The notes: generated by a model from the letters alone, not told the origin. Positions 36,208-47,214 are shown, counted from the first letter of the stretch. The stretch is DNA of 64,000 nucleotides from Roseiarcus sp963732155 (GCA_963732155.1 CAVSYB010000013.1:1178001-1242000); one strand, 5' to 3'. A program made the numbers and translations.

Positions 36208-37077
36208 ATGAATGCCATGCTCGACACCGACCAGTTGCGCTCCTTCCTCGCGATCGTCGACACCGGCTCGTTCACCCGCGCGGCCGAGCGCGTGAACAAG
36301 ACCCAGTCGGCGGTCTCGATGCATGTGCGGCGTCTCGAGGAGCAGCTGGGTTGCGCGCTTTTCGTCAAACAGGGACGCGGCGCCCGTCTGTCGCAGGAAG
36401 GCGAGAAACTCATCGATTTCGCCCGACGCATCATGCAGATCGAGGCCGGCGCGCTTGCCGCGTTGTCGCGCAAGGGTCTCAGCGGCCGGGTGCGGCTGGG
36501 CATCCCGGACGACTACGCGGAATTCTTCCTCGCCGACATTCTCAGCCGTTTTTATCAACATCATCCGGCGGTCGAAGTCTCCGTCGCCTGCGAGAATTCG
36601 GTCGCGCTCGCCGCGCAGGTGCGCGGGGGCGCCCTGGACCTTGCGGTGGTGACCGACGGCGAGGGCGTCGAGAGCATCGAACCCATTCGCGAGGAGCAAC
36701 TGGTTTGGGTCGCTTCGCGGCGCTATCAGATCGATCCCGCGGCCCCGGTTTCATTGGCGATGGGAAGCCCGACCTGCATCTGGCGGCGGATCGCGGAAGA
36801 GGCGCTCGGCGCCTGCAATCGCCAAACGCGCAGCCTGCTGGTCTCGAAGAACTTTTCGGCGATCGGGCCGATCGTCCGCGCGGGGCTCGCGGTGACCGTG
36901 TTGCCGCGCGACGCCGTGCCGGCGGACTTGCGCATCCTCGGCCCCGAGGCCGGCCTGCCGCCGCTGGCGGCCTCCCGCATGGGCCTCATCTTCGCGCCCG
37001 GCAAGCTCTCGGCGGAAGCCGCCGCGCTCGCCGAAGCGATCCGCGCCACGGCCGGGACGATGAAGCAGGCCGCATGA
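36208..37077 (+). CDS. LysR-family transcriptional regulator
   Basis: 289 residues. The N-terminal helix-turn-helix reads FLAIVDTGSFTRAAERVNKT then QSAVSMHVRRLEEQLG, a standard LysR pattern. The C-terminal effector domain starts near residue 90. Candidates for regulation are the divergent DUF1127 gene and the MFS carrier 108 bases downstream on the same strand. Effector unknown. Confidence 0.93.
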   Translation: MNAMLDTDQLRSFLAIVDTGSFTRAAERVNKTQSAVSMHVRRLEEQLGCALFVKQGRGARLSQEGEKLIDFARRIMQIEAGALAALSRKGLSGRVRLGIPDDYAEFFLADILSRFYQHHPAVEVSVACENSVALAAQVRGGALDLAVVTDGEGVESIEPIREEQLVWVASRRYQIDPAAPVSLAMGSPTCIWRRIAEEALGACNRQTRSLLVSKNFSAIGPIVRAGLAVTVLPRDAVPADLRILGPEAGLPPLAASRMGLIFAPGKLSAEAAALAEAIRATAGTMKQAA

Positions 37078-37185
37078 CGCGCCCGGCCCGCTTACCGGGA
37101 CCATGCGCCCGGCAATGATGTTCCGGCGACCGCGGCGCGCGGCGTGGCGCTTGCCATCCTTGATCGGCTCCCACATGCTCAAGAA

Positions 37186-38448
37186 ATGAGCAAACCCTTC
37201 GTCGCCGCTTCCGCCGCCGATCGCTACGCCCCCGATGGCGGCTACGCCTATTGGCGGCTGGCGCTGTCGCTGGCGGTCGCCACCCTCGTCGGCGCCGGCA
37301 TGTGGGCGGTCATCGTCGTGCTGCCGCCGGCGCAGGCCGAATTCGCCGTCGATCGCGCCGCCGCCTCGTTACCCTATACGTCGATGATGTTCGGCTTCGC
37401 CTTCGGAACGATCGTGCTCGGGCGGATGGCCGACCGGACCGGCATCGTCGTTCCGCTCATCATCGCGGGCGCAAGCCTCGGCCTCGGCTTCATCGTCGCC
37501 GGCCTCGCGCCCAATCTGTTCGTCTTCTGCGCGGCGCACGGGCTGCTGATCGGGATCGGCGCGGGCGCCGGCTTTGCGCCGATGATGGCCGACATTTCAC
37601 ATTGGTTCGTCAAGCGTCGGGGGTTGGCGGTCGTCGTCGCGGCGTCGGGCAACTATCTCGCCGGCACGATCTGGCCGTTATCGATGAACTTGACCATGCC
37701 GCTGATCGGCTGGCGAGGGACCTATGTCGCGATCGGCGCGGTCATCGCCGTCACCGTGATCCCGCTGGCCTTGCTGATGCGTCGGCGCCCCTCGGCTCAG
37801 TCGTTCGCCGAGGCCGAGGCGGCGACAAGGATCGCGCGCGCCGATGTGGGTTTGTCGCCGCGACTGTTGTTGACTCTGCTCATCATAGCCGGTTTTTCCT
37901 GTTGCGTGGCGATGTCGATGCCGCAAGTGCATATCGTGGCCTATTGCGGCGACCTCGGCTATGGCGTCGCGCGCGGGGCAGAAATGCTGTCGCTGATGCT
38001 GTCTCTCGGCATCATCTCGCGCATCGGCTCGGGCTTTGTCGCGGACCGGATCGGCGGCACGGCGACCCTGTTGATCGGCTCTTTCATGCAGGGCGTCGCG
38101 TTGCTGCTCTATCTTTATTTCGACGGATTGACCTCATTGTTCGTCGTCTCCGGGATATTCGGCCTGTTTCAGGGCGGCATCGTGCCGATGTACGCCGTGA
38201 TCTGCCGCGAGCTTCTGCCGCCCCGCGAGGCGGGCGCCAAGATCGGGCTCGTGGTGTCGGCGACGATTTTCGGGATGGCGTTCGGCGGCTATCTTTCCGG
38301 CGTGATCTTCGATCTGACGAGTTCCTATCGGATGGCCTTTCTGAACGGCGTCCTGTGGAACGCGGTCAATTTCGCGGTCGTCGGCTGGTTGTTTTGGCGC
38401 CGGCGAAGGCCGTCGGCCAGGCCCCGGCTGCTGCAAGGATTGCCCTGA
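37186..38448 (+). CDS. MFS transporter (oxalate/formate antiporter-like subfamily)
   Basis: 420 residues and 12 membrane helices. The first helix starts at about residue 20 and LGRMADRTG between helices 2 and 3 is the MFS loop. The GYAYWRLALSLAVATLVGAGMW start, PQAHIV-like QVHIVAYCGDLGYG, and the central charged loop resemble monocarboxylate or oxalate:formate antiporters. Start was placed at MSKPFV; a longer frame adds an unconvincing N-terminus. Substrate not determinable. Confidence 0.88.
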   Translation: MSKPFVAASAADRYAPDGGYAYWRLALSLAVATLVGAGMWAVIVVLPPAQAEFAVDRAAASLPYTSMMFGFAFGTIVLGRMADRTGIVVPLIIAGASLGLGFIVAGLAPNLFVFCAAHGLLIGIGAGAGFAPMMADISHWFVKRRGLAVVVAASGNYLAGTIWPLSMNLTMPLIGWRGTYVAIGAVIAVTVIPLALLMRRRPSAQSFAEAEAATRIARADVGLSPRLLLTLLIIAGFSCCVAMSMPQVHIVAYCGDLGYGVARGAEMLSLMLSLGIISRIGSGFVADRIGGTATLLIGSFMQGVALLLYLYFDGLTSLFVVSGIFGLFQGGIVPMYAVICRELLPPREAGAKIGLVVSATIFGMAFGGYLSGVIFDLTSSYRMAFLNGVLWNAVNFAVVGWLFWRRRRPSARPRLLQGLP

Positions 38449-38580
38449 CGCGAATCGCCGCGCAAACCCCCTCCGACGCTGCGGGAGCGCGGCCGCGCCG
38501 GGCGGCTCTCTTTTGACCCCTGCAAAAGAATGTCCTGGGTTTTGCTCGCTGGGTTAATCCTGTTGCAATTGGGGGGCGAG

Positions 38581-38793
38581 ATGAAATTCAAGCCAGTGAT
38601 CTTGGCCGCGTTGGGACTCGTGCTTGTCGCCGGGGCGGCGAACGCGGGCAACGCTCAGAGAAGCAAGGCGGACTATGTGCAGAGCTGCGCGATCCTCGTG
38701 AATCACAAGCATCCCGGGCTGAAGGGCGACGCCTAGAAGGCCGAGTGGAACAAATGCAACAACGATCGCGTGGCCTATAGGGATTCGAAATAA
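38581..38793 (+). pseudogene. Small secreted Cys-pair protein with in-frame amber stop
   Basis: A GGGGGCGAG site leads into an ATG and a signal peptide (ILAALGLVLVAGAANA). The mature frame reads SKADYVQSCAILVNHKHPGL, then GDA, then TAG at 38734-38736. The same frame continues as AEWNKCNNDRVAYRDSK to a TAA. The part after TAG carries the second cysteine, so the natural product of about 70 residues is probably a disulfide-bonded periplasmic protein. The amber codon truncates it after 51 residues. It is either a recent pseudogene or a sequencing error. Confidence 0.7.
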
Positions 38794-38805
38794 GCCCTCT
38801 TCCGG

Positions 38806-39585
38806 TCAAACGCTCGTCGAAAGTCCGCCGTCGACATAGAGCACGTGGCCGTTGACGTAGCTCGCCGCATCCGACGCCAGAAAGATCGCGGCGCCGGCCA
38901 GTTCGTCGACATCGCCCCAGCGTCCGGCCGGCGTGCGCTTGCAAACCCATTCGGAGAAAGCCCGATCGTCGATCAGCGCGCGGTTGAGTTCGGTGCCGAT
39001 ATAGCCCGGCGCGATCGCGTTGATCTGAATGTTGCGCGCCGCCCATTCCGCGCATAGCCCGCGCGTCATCTGGCGAACCGCGCCCTTGGTCGCGGCATAG
39101 GGCACGATGGTGGCGCGGCCGAGTTCGCTCGCCACCGAACAGATGTTGATGATGCGCCCGCGCCGTCGCGCCAGCATGCGCGCGCCGACCGCCTGCGTGA
39201 CATGGAACACGCCGTCGAGATTGGCCGCCATGATCTCGCGCCAGGTCTCTTCCGGAAAGCTCTCGAACGGCGAGCGCCGCTGGATGCCGGCATTGTTGAC
39301 GAGAATGTCGATCGGCGCGATGTCGCGCTCGATCGCCGCGACGGCGTCGATCGTCGCGCCGCGCTCGGTCACGTCGAACGGCGCGGCGAAAGCGGCGATT
39401 CCCTCATCCGCGAGCTGCGTGCGCGCGCGTTCCAGCTTTTCGGCGTCGCGGCCGTTGACGACGATGCGCGCGCCCGCCTGGCCGAGGCCGCGCGCCAGCG
39501 CCAGCCCGATGCCCTGCGACGAGCCGGTGATCAGCGCGAGCCGGCCGGTCAGATCGAACAGCTCGAGGCCGGAGGCGTTCGCCAT
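38806..39585 (-). CDS. SDR oxidoreductase, gluconate 5-dehydrogenase-like
   Basis: 259 residues. Cofactor loop TGSSQGIG at 20-27, NGRD after the second strand (NADP preference), NNAG at 97-100, and the catalytic Ser150, Tyr163 and Lys167. The N-terminus LFDLTGRLALITGSSQGIG and the C-terminus GHVLYVDGGLS are those of gluconate 5-dehydrogenases (IdnO/Gno). It would interconvert gluconate and 5-ketogluconate, or act on a related sugar acid. It is isolated from other sugar-acid genes here. Confidence 0.9.
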   Translation of the reverse strand: MANASGLELFDLTGRLALITGSSQGIGLALARGLGQAGARIVVNGRDAEKLERARTQLADEGIAAFAAPFDVTERGATIDAVAAIERDIAPIDILVNNAGIQRRSPFESFPEETWREIMAANLDGVFHVTQAVGARMLARRRGRIINICSVASELGRATIVPYAATKGAVRQMTRGLCAEWAARNIQINAIAPGYIGTELNRALIDDRAFSEWVCKRTPAGRWGDVDELAGAAIFLASDAASYVNGHVLYVDGGLSTSV

Positions 39586-39733
39586 GCGGATCCATCGCGT
39601 CGGGAGGGCCGGATCGCCGCATCATGCGGGCGCGGAAGCGAAGCGGTCAAGGCGCGCGAGGCTCGACAAATCGTCGCGCGTCCGTCATGGAAGGGAGGGT
39701 TGGCGGGCCGGGATGTAAAGCGGGGATCAGCCG

Positions 39734-40207
39734 ATGCGTTCGTGGGCGATCGGGATGGGCGCGCTGGTCGCGGCGCTGTGCGGCGGCGCGTTGACGACGC
39801 CCGGGCAAGCCGTTTTCGCCGCCGGCGCCTATTGCCCTGGCGGCCCGGCGCGCGCGCTCGCGCACAAGGCCCCGGCCGAACTCGCTCCGGCGGTGGCCCA
39901 GGCGTTCGGCGTCGGACCCGAGGTCATCGGCGAGGCGGCGTATGTCCGTTGCGCCGGCGCGAAGCTCATGGCCTGCTGGGTCGGCGCCAACCTGGACTGC
40001 GGCAAGGCCGACACGCGGCGCCGCCTTGTCGGCGCGTCCGCCTTCTGCGGCCAAAATCCGGGGTCCGACAGCGTGCCGATGGCCGCGACCGGCCATGCGA
40101 CGATCTATGACTGGCGTTGCGTCGGCCGCCGCGCGGTCGCCGGAAAGACGATCACAGCCGTCGACGCGGAAGGCTACATCGCCGGAAACTGGCGGGAATT
40201 GCGCTAG
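39734..40207 (+). CDS. Exported cysteine-containing hypothetical protein
   Basis: 157 residues with a signal peptide (about 1-26). The mature part has conserved-looking cysteines (CPGG, VRCAGAKLMACWVGANLDCG, AFCGQNPG, DWRCVG) that could form three disulfides. The region reads as a single domain with an AVDAEGYIAGNWREL end. I have no family name for it. It is probably periplasmic. Confidence 0.7.
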   Translation: MRSWAIGMGALVAALCGGALTTPGQAVFAAGAYCPGGPARALAHKAPAELAPAVAQAFGVGPEVIGEAAYVRCAGAKLMACWVGANLDCGKADTRRRLVGASAFCGQNPGSDSVPMAATGHATIYDWRCVGRRAVAGKTITAVDAEGYIAGNWRELR

Positions 40208-40253
40208 ATCGACAATCCCCGTCCGCTCGAGCAAAGCGCGCATCGGCGCGCGC

Positions 40254-41204
40254 TCAGTGGTTGAACTGCGTGGCGGTTTGCGACGTCGACACCATCATGT
40301 TGTAGTCGTTGATGATCCAGGTGAGGTCACCGCCGGCGCGCCGCGCGTCGCCCCTGGCGCGGTCCAACTTCTCCTGAAAATCGCGCAATTTGCCGAGCAG
40401 CGAGCGCGGCTGCGATTCGAACACGAAAAACGCGTTGGGGTGGCCCGAGCTATAGGCGTCCATGTCCTTGACCGCGCTCGCGTAGCCGGCCATCGCCGCG
40501 TCGAAAGGCGCGATGTCGATGACCGGATTGGCGCCGCTGGGCAGAAGGTCGACCACCCGCCGCGCCCGGATCATCACGTTGACGACGTGCCAATTGGCGG
40601 CGCGGCCTTCCCGCTGTTCGATCGCCGCGAGTTGACGCTCGTCGACCCTGGCCTTCTCGTCGCGGAAAGCGGCGTCGGCGCGCGCCCGCGCGGCGAGAAA
40701 CGGCCCGGCGGCGGCGACGATCCTGATGTGCAACGCCTTCCCGCCGGCCATTCTGTCGGTCTTGTAGTCGGCGCGCTCGTAATAGGCGTTGGCCTCGTTG
40801 AGGATCGGGCCCAGCGCCGCGTTGGCCGCGATATAGTCGCGCATCGCCGCGTCGAGCTCCGGCAGCAGCGGCTCCTGCGTCAGGGCGGCGGAGGCCTTTT
40901 CGGATTCCCGCGTCGTGTCGTAGACCTCGTAGAGGCCGTAGACGATCGATTCGCGGCCGGTGGGGCCGGTCTTCATATTGACCCAGCTTTTGTAGCGGTC
41001 GAGCGACTGGACCGCGCGCAGCGAGCGGTTCAACAACGCGACATAGGCGTTCATTTTGACGACGCTGGCTTCGAGGCTCTCGTCCTTGGCCGGCGCGCCG
41101 GCGGTTTCGCCTGCCGGGCTCTGCGCCGAGGCCGCGCCGCCGAGGCCGGCGCCCACGACGATCGCCAGAATGAACGCCGCTCCCAATCGATGCGCCACAG
41201 CCAT
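40254..41204 (-). CDS. YiiG-like DUF3829 exported protein
   Basis: 316 residues, with a signal peptide (about 1-27) followed by a helical domain. The segment EANAYYERADYKTDRMAGGK is the DUF3829 hallmark (YY..KDYK.D). The family includes E. coli YiiG; function unknown, usually lipoproteins or periplasmic. Here the signal lacks a lipobox Cys. A strong GGGGAGGAGG site precedes the ATG. It diverges from the DUF4424 gene. Confidence 0.82.
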   Translation of the reverse strand: MAVAHRLGAAFILAIVVGAGLGGAASAQSPAGETAGAPAKDESLEASVVKMNAYVALLNRSLRAVQSLDRYKSWVNMKTGPTGRESIVYGLYEVYDTTRESEKASAALTQEPLLPELDAAMRDYIAANAALGPILNEANAYYERADYKTDRMAGGKALHIRIVAAAGPFLAARARADAAFRDEKARVDERQLAAIEQREGRAANWHVVNVMIRARRVVDLLPSGANPVIDIAPFDAAMAGYASAVKDMDAYSSGHPNAFFVFESQPRSLLGKLRDFQEKLDRARGDARRAGGDLTWIINDYNMMVSTSQTATQFNH

Positions 41205-41341
41205 TTCAGCCTCCTCCCCGGTTTCGGGCGTACGATGTTACGGGATTGGCGCCCGGCCCGCACATGGTTCCGAATTCCGCCCGGCCGATCGGCGGTTGCA
41301 TGCGACGGCGGCCCTGCTATGGGGATGGCGGGAGATCGCCG

Positions 41342-42343
41342 ATGCGGGGTTCGAGGATTGCGCTACTGCTGGCCGCCGCGGCGGCGCCGGGCGCCTGTTT
41401 GGCGCAAGGCGGCGCCGCCGCGCCGGAGGAGCGCGCGCCGGCGCTCGCGCCGCTCGGCGTCGGGCAGCTGCATATCGCGTCGGACGCCGACCTCGACGTG
41501 GAAAAGATCGCCGTCGACGTGACGCTCGACTTTGTCGTCGCCACCTACGTGCTCAGGAACAAAGGACGGGCCGCGCTCGATCTGGCGGCGAGCGTCGCGC
41601 TGCCGGGGCTCCAGGCTTTTGCCGAGGACGGCCAACCCTGGAATCTTCCCGCCGCCACGCCCGAGAATCCGGTCTCCCTGTCGATCACCGCCGGCGACGC
41701 GCCGGTGGCGACCAAAGCCGACGTCAAAGCCTTTGCGCTCGGGGTCGATCGGCGCCCCGAGATCGAGGCCGCGCGCTTGCCGCTGCTGCCGTTCGGCCCG
41801 CGGACCGCGCAGGCGCTCGCCGCCCTCAGTCCGAAGGCGCGGGGCGAATTATCCGCTCTCGGCGTCGTTTCCCCGCGCGATCCCGATCACCCGGACCGCG
41901 CCATCCTCGCCGACTGGACGCTCGCCGTGGTCTATAGCTGGCGCCAGCCGCTGCCGGCGGGCAAGACGACGACGCTCGTCGTCAAATATGCGCCGCTGAA
42001 GGCCGAGACGCGATACGGACCGGCGGACGCGCTCGATCTGGAGGACATCAAGGACGAGGCCTGCCTCACGCCGGCGCAAGTGAGCGCGGCGCAGCGCCGA
42101 CTGAGCAGCGCCGGCGGCGCTCTGGCGGTCACCGAAATCGCGCTTGTCAACGAGCCGATTTTGCGCTGGTTTGACAGTCCGACCGCCAGCGTCTCGGTGA
42201 AAAAGCCCGGGGCCGATGCGATCGTCGCGTTCTGCGGCATGGACGCCGGCGCCGCCGATCAACCCGTCGTTCGCGGCGCCGAATTCGGCGGCGCGGACCC
42301 GAGGGATTTCCGCATCCTGATTATCCAGCCGACGGCGAAGTGA
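41342..42343 (+). CDS. Exported DUF4424 protein
   Basis: 333 residues with a signal peptide (about 1-22). Beta-rich domain with YVLRNKGRAALDLAASVALP and TTLVVKYAPL, consistent with DUF4424, a periplasmic family of unknown function in alphaproteobacteria. The ATG is supported by GGGAGA. It precedes the formaldehyde dehydrogenase by 43 bases on the same strand and may be co-transcribed. Confidence 0.8.
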   Translation: MRGSRIALLLAAAAAPGACLAQGGAAAPEERAPALAPLGVGQLHIASDADLDVEKIAVDVTLDFVVATYVLRNKGRAALDLAASVALPGLQAFAEDGQPWNLPAATPENPVSLSITAGDAPVATKADVKAFALGVDRRPEIEAARLPLLPFGPRTAQALAALSPKARGELSALGVVSPRDPDHPDRAILADWTLAVVYSWRQPLPAGKTTTLVVKYAPLKAETRYGPADALDLEDIKDEACLTPAQVSAAQRRLSSAGGALAVTEIALVNEPILRWFDSPTASVSVKKPGADAIVAFCGMDAGAADQPVVRGAEFGGADPRDFRILIIQPTAK

Positions 42344-42386
42344 GCGGCGCGGAGCCGGCGCCCCGACAACGACAGGGAGTTGAGAC

Positions 42387-43518
<1,132 letters not shown>

Positions 43519-43541
43519 GGCGCAGCAGCGAGGCTTGAAGC

Positions 43542-44315
43542 ATGGAACAGCGCTTCACCTTCAACGGGATCGCGGCTCTCTACGCGGCGGTGCGGCCCGA
43601 GTATCCCGACGCTCTGTTCGACGATCTCGCCGCCTTCGCCGGTCTCGGATCAGGGGACGAGGTTCTCGAAGTCGGATGCGGCGCCGGGCAGGCGACGCTC
43701 GGGTTCGCGCGGCGCGGCTGCCGCATGCTGGCGCTCGAGCCCGGGCCGGCGATGATCGAGGCGGCTCGCGAGCGGCTTGCTGCGTTTCCCGACGTGCGGT
43801 TCATGCAAACGACTTTCGAAGCGTGGCCGCCGCAGCCGGCCGCTTACAAGTTGGTCGCCGCCGCGCAAAGCTGGCACTGGGTCGATCCACAAATACGGTT
43901 CGTCAAGGCGGCGTCCGCGCTTCAGGCTGACGGCGCCCTGGCGGTGTTCGGCAACGTGCTGATGCCGATCGTCTCGCCGCTCCGCGAGGCGTTCGCGCGC
44001 GTCTATGCGCGGGAGGCGCCCCATCTCGAGGGAAAGCGATCGGGCGACTGGTACCTGCCAGACGGCCCCTTCGCGGCGATGTTCGAGCAATCCGGGCTGT
44101 TTTCTGCGGTCGCGCACAGCGGCTACCCGTGGAGCCGCGATTGCGACGCGTCGGGCTACGCCAATCTCATGCGCACATGGTCGGAAATCCAGCTCTTGGA
44201 GCCGGCGCCGCGCGAGAGGCTTCTCGCGGGCCTTGCCGAGGCGATCGATGCGCAGGGCGGCGCGTTCGAGCTGCGCTACGAAGCGCATCTTTATGTCGCG
44301 AAGGCGGCGCGCTAG
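43542..44315 (+). CDS. Class I SAM-dependent methyltransferase
   Basis: 257 residues. Motif I is VLEVGCGAGQATLGFARRG, with ALEPGPAMI after strand 2 and AAQSWHWVD as post-motif. This matches trans-aconitate-methyltransferase-like or UbiE-type small-molecule methyltransferases. It starts 23 bases after the dehydrogenase, probably in the same transcript. Substrate not predictable. Confidence 0.88.
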   Translation: MEQRFTFNGIAALYAAVRPEYPDALFDDLAAFAGLGSGDEVLEVGCGAGQATLGFARRGCRMLALEPGPAMIEAARERLAAFPDVRFMQTTFEAWPPQPAAYKLVAAAQSWHWVDPQIRFVKAASALQADGALAVFGNVLMPIVSPLREAFARVYAREAPHLEGKRSGDWYLPDGPFAAMFEQSGLFSAVAHSGYPWSRDCDASGYANLMRTWSEIQLLEPAPRERLLAGLAEAIDAQGGAFELRYEAHLYVAKAAR

Positions 44316-44338
44316 GACGCGCCGCGCTGCCGCCGACC

Positions 44339-45388
44339 TCAGCTCATCGCCGGGCAATTGCGCGGCGAGGCGCCGCCGGGCGTCATCGGCGGCAGCGGAA
44401 TGGGAAACGTCTTCAGCTCCTGAATCGTCCTGGAGCGCCAGGCGGCGAACAGGCGCTTGGCCGCATCGAGCTGCTCGGTCGTCATGTGCGGTTCGATCAT
44501 CGCGCGGATTTGCGAATTGTCGTGATAGGGGCTGCGCGCCGCGAGCCTGAACCACAGATCCGCCTGGACGAGGTCGATCGGAATCGTCGCGCCGTGGTCG
44601 TCGCTCTCGCCGCGCGCCAGAATCATGCTGAGCTCCTCTTGAGCCCGCGCATAGTCGAGCAGCGAAGCGCGCATCAGCCAGCAGAAACCCTCGGCGACAT
44701 TGCGTTCGCCGGGCGCATTGAAACCCATGTAGCCGAGGGTGTTCATCGCCTCGAGGTCGCCGTGGCTCGCCGAGGCGGCGAGCCACATCCTGGCCGCCGG
44801 CCGGTCGGCCGGAACGCCCGGCGCGCCGAGCAGATAGAGCCGCGAGAGATCGCTCTCCGCGCCGGACGAGCCGAGTTCGGCGGCGCGCTTCAGCAGGTTC
44901 AGCCCCTCGGCGGGATTCTGCCTGGCGCCGCGGCCGCCGATGATCATCGGCCCGAGCGCGCGCATCGCCTCCGCGTCGCCGCGGTCGGCGCGCGCCTTCA
45001 GCGCCGCCGCGATCCTCGTTTCGTCGACTTCGATCGACGCGCCGTTGCGCAGGCGATCCGCAATGTCGCGCGCGGCGTCGGGGTCGCCAAGCTCGGCCGC
45101 CCGCGCGATCCACGCGACGCCGGCCTCTTCGTCGCGCGGCAGGCCGTCGCCGACGACCAGCGTCAGCCCGAGCAGGTCGGCGCCCGCCGGGTCGCCGGTC
45201 ATGGCGCGTCGGATGACGGCGCGCACCTTGCCGGTGACCGGGCAAAACGCCGGGATCATGCAGAGCCACCCCATCCGGCTATAGGTTCGCTCGATGTTTT
45301 CCGGCGCGTAATCGCCCGCTTCCGCCGCGAGCGCGCCGCTCGCCGGCGACAGCAGCGCCAGCGCGAGGACAAGCGCCCGCGCGCGCAT
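44339..45388 (-). CDS. Exported Sel1-like repeat protein
   Basis: 349 residues with a signal peptide (about 1-22). Sel1-type helical repeats are visible: GVAWIARAAELGDPDAARDI, GLNLLKRAAELGSSGAESDL, ARMWLAASASHGDLEAMNTL and a fourth EGFCWLMRASL. Such periplasmic solenoids mediate protein contacts. The final residues are PRNCPAMS, with a Cys near the end. The start was set by AGGA before the ATG. Partner unknown. Confidence 0.85.
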   Translation of the reverse strand: MRARALVLALALLSPASGALAAEAGDYAPENIERTYSRMGWLCMIPAFCPVTGKVRAVIRRAMTGDPAGADLLGLTLVVGDGLPRDEEAGVAWIARAAELGDPDAARDIADRLRNGASIEVDETRIAAALKARADRGDAEAMRALGPMIIGGRGARQNPAEGLNLLKRAAELGSSGAESDLSRLYLLGAPGVPADRPAARMWLAASASHGDLEAMNTLGYMGFNAPGERNVAEGFCWLMRASLLDYARAQEELSMILARGESDDHGATIPIDLVQADLWFRLAARSPYHDNSQIRAMIEPHMTTEQLDAAKRLFAAWRSRTIQELKTFPIPLPPMTPGGASPRNCPAMS

Positions 45389-45667
45389 CGGAAATCCTCG
45401 ACCGGCCATCTCGCGCGCCCCCAAAACTCTCGGCGAGCCTATACGAAACCGCCGTCAGATGTTTTGGCAAGGCGAGGAGTTGTCGCGAAGATCGGCTTTG
45501 CGAAAACCTGGACGCCGACCGAGGGCTTCGGCGCCGGGCGGCGCCCAACGTCAAGCCCGACGCTCCGACGATCCCGAGGGAAGGCATGAGAACCTTCGGG
45601 CGCAGATCGTGCTCGCTAGGTAAAGGCGAGCGCGGCCGTCAGCGCTGGCGGTTCGATCGCCGCAGCC

Positions 45668-46978
45668 TCACCTTGCCGGCGCGGACCTCGCCGGAAACGC
45701 GGGTCGCGTGCGCCGCCCCTGGCGCGCGCGATGCGGCTGGCCGGCGGGACGGGCGCCGGCGCGCCGCGGATCGTTGTGCGGCGTGTGGGCGCGCTCGGGC
45801 GAAGGGGCGGGCGTCGCCTTGCGCAGCACGGGCGCCGGCGCCGGGCCGTTGGCGCCGCGCCGGTCGACGGTGAAGATGCGCAGCCGCGTCAGCCGCTCGA
45901 TGTTGCGCAGCAGCTCGCGCTCGGTCGCATCGCACAGCGAAATCGCGTGGCCTGCGGCGCCGGCGCGCGCGGTGCGGCCGATCCGGTGCACATAGGCCTC
46001 GGCGACCTCGGGCATTTCGAAATTCACGACATGGGTCACCCCGTCGATGTCGATGCCGCGCGCGGCGATGTCGGTGGCGACCATCGCGCGCGACTTGCCG
46101 GCGCGGAACGCGGCGAGGGCGCGCTCGCGCTGGCCCTGGCTCTTGTTGCCGTGGATGGCGAGGGCGCCGATCCCCGCCTCGTCGAGGGTCTGCGCGACGC
46201 GGTCGGCGCCGCGCTTGGTGCGCGTGAAGACCAGCACCCGCGACATTTTCTCGTCCCTGAACAATTCGACCAGCATGTCGCGCTTGCGCGGGGCGTCGAC
46301 GAAAATGATCTGCTGATCGACGCGGTCCGCGGTCTTGGCGACCGGCGTGACCGCGACCTCCACGGGATCGCGCAGCAATTCGCCGGCGAGCTTGCGGATG
46401 TCGGTCGGCATCGTCGCGGAGAAAAACAGGTTCTGCCGCTTGATCGGCAGATCGCGCACGACGCGGCGGATCGATTTGACGAAGCCGAGATCGAGCATCT
46501 GATCGACTTCGTCGAGCACGAAGAACTCGACATCCCTGAGCTGCGCGACGCGGGCGTCCATGTGATCGACAAGGCGGCCGGGGGTCGCGACGAGCACTTC
46601 GAGACCCTTCGCCAGCGCCTTGATCTGCGCGCCATGCGGCACGCCGCCGAACACCACGGCGATCGCGAACGGCAGCCCGGCGCTCAAATCGCGGAAGCTC
46701 TGGGCGATCTGGCTCGCCAGTTCGCGCGTCGGGCTCAGCACGAGCACGCGGGCGCCGCCGCGCGGCGCGGGACGAGGATTGGCGAGGAGGTGGTTGAGAA
46801 TGGGCAAAGCGAAGGCGGCGGTCTTGCCGGTCCCGGTCTGGGCGATGCCGATGAGGTCGCGCCCGGCCATCAGGGCGGGAATGGCCTGCGTCTGGATCGG
46901 CGTCGGTTTGGCGTAGCCCATCCGGGTCAACGCCGTAACGAGCGGCGCGGCGAGGCCGAAGCCGTTGAAGTTTTGCAA
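45668..46978 (-). CDS. DEAD-box-family RNA helicase, RhlE type, with DEVD motif
   Basis: 436 residues. Helicase motifs in order: PTPIQTQ, AQTGTGKT, PTRELA, TPGRL, DEVD (156-159, normally DEAD), SAT, and HRIGRTARAG. The Arg/Pro-rich basic tail (about 370-436) is typical of RhlE. It should unwind structured RNA, for example in ribosome assembly or cold adaptation. Motif II with Val instead of Ala at 158 is unusual but conservative. Its long upstream gap (236 bases) may carry a cold-regulated leader. Confidence 0.93.
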   Translation of the reverse strand: MQNFNGFGLAAPLVTALTRMGYAKPTPIQTQAIPALMAGRDLIGIAQTGTGKTAAFALPILNHLLANPRPAPRGGARVLVLSPTRELASQIAQSFRDLSAGLPFAIAVVFGGVPHGAQIKALAKGLEVLVATPGRLVDHMDARVAQLRDVEFFVLDEVDQMLDLGFVKSIRRVVRDLPIKRQNLFFSATMPTDIRKLAGELLRDPVEVAVTPVAKTADRVDQQIIFVDAPRKRDMLVELFRDEKMSRVLVFTRTKRGADRVAQTLDEAGIGALAIHGNKSQGQRERALAAFRAGKSRAMVATDIAARGIDIDGVTHVVNFEMPEVAEAYVHRIGRTARAGAAGHAISLCDATERELLRNIERLTRLRIFTVDRRGANGPAPAPVLRKATPAPSPERAHTPHNDPRRAGARPAGQPHRARQGRRTRPAFPARSAPAR

Positions 46979-47214
46979 TTTTGAGTTCTTTCAGGCAGCC
47001 GCAAACGGCGCGGGATTGCGCCAGCGCTGCGGTTGAGGATTGATTGTTGGGAGACGCCCTGCGTGTCCGGGCTGTCGAGCGGCGTTCAAACAGGCGCTCG
47101 GCAGGAGGACTTGAGTCCTTCACGCAACCGGCGCGCATCGGCCACCGAAGCGGTAGCGGCGTTCTCATGAATGATGCAGCGCAACAAGTCAAGGAAAATA
47201 CGCTGGCGACCGCC

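Noticed and set aside
38734..38736. Amber codon as pyrrolysine
   Set aside because: Pyrrolysine use is not known in this group and no pyl genes are seen; mutation or sequencing error is simpler.
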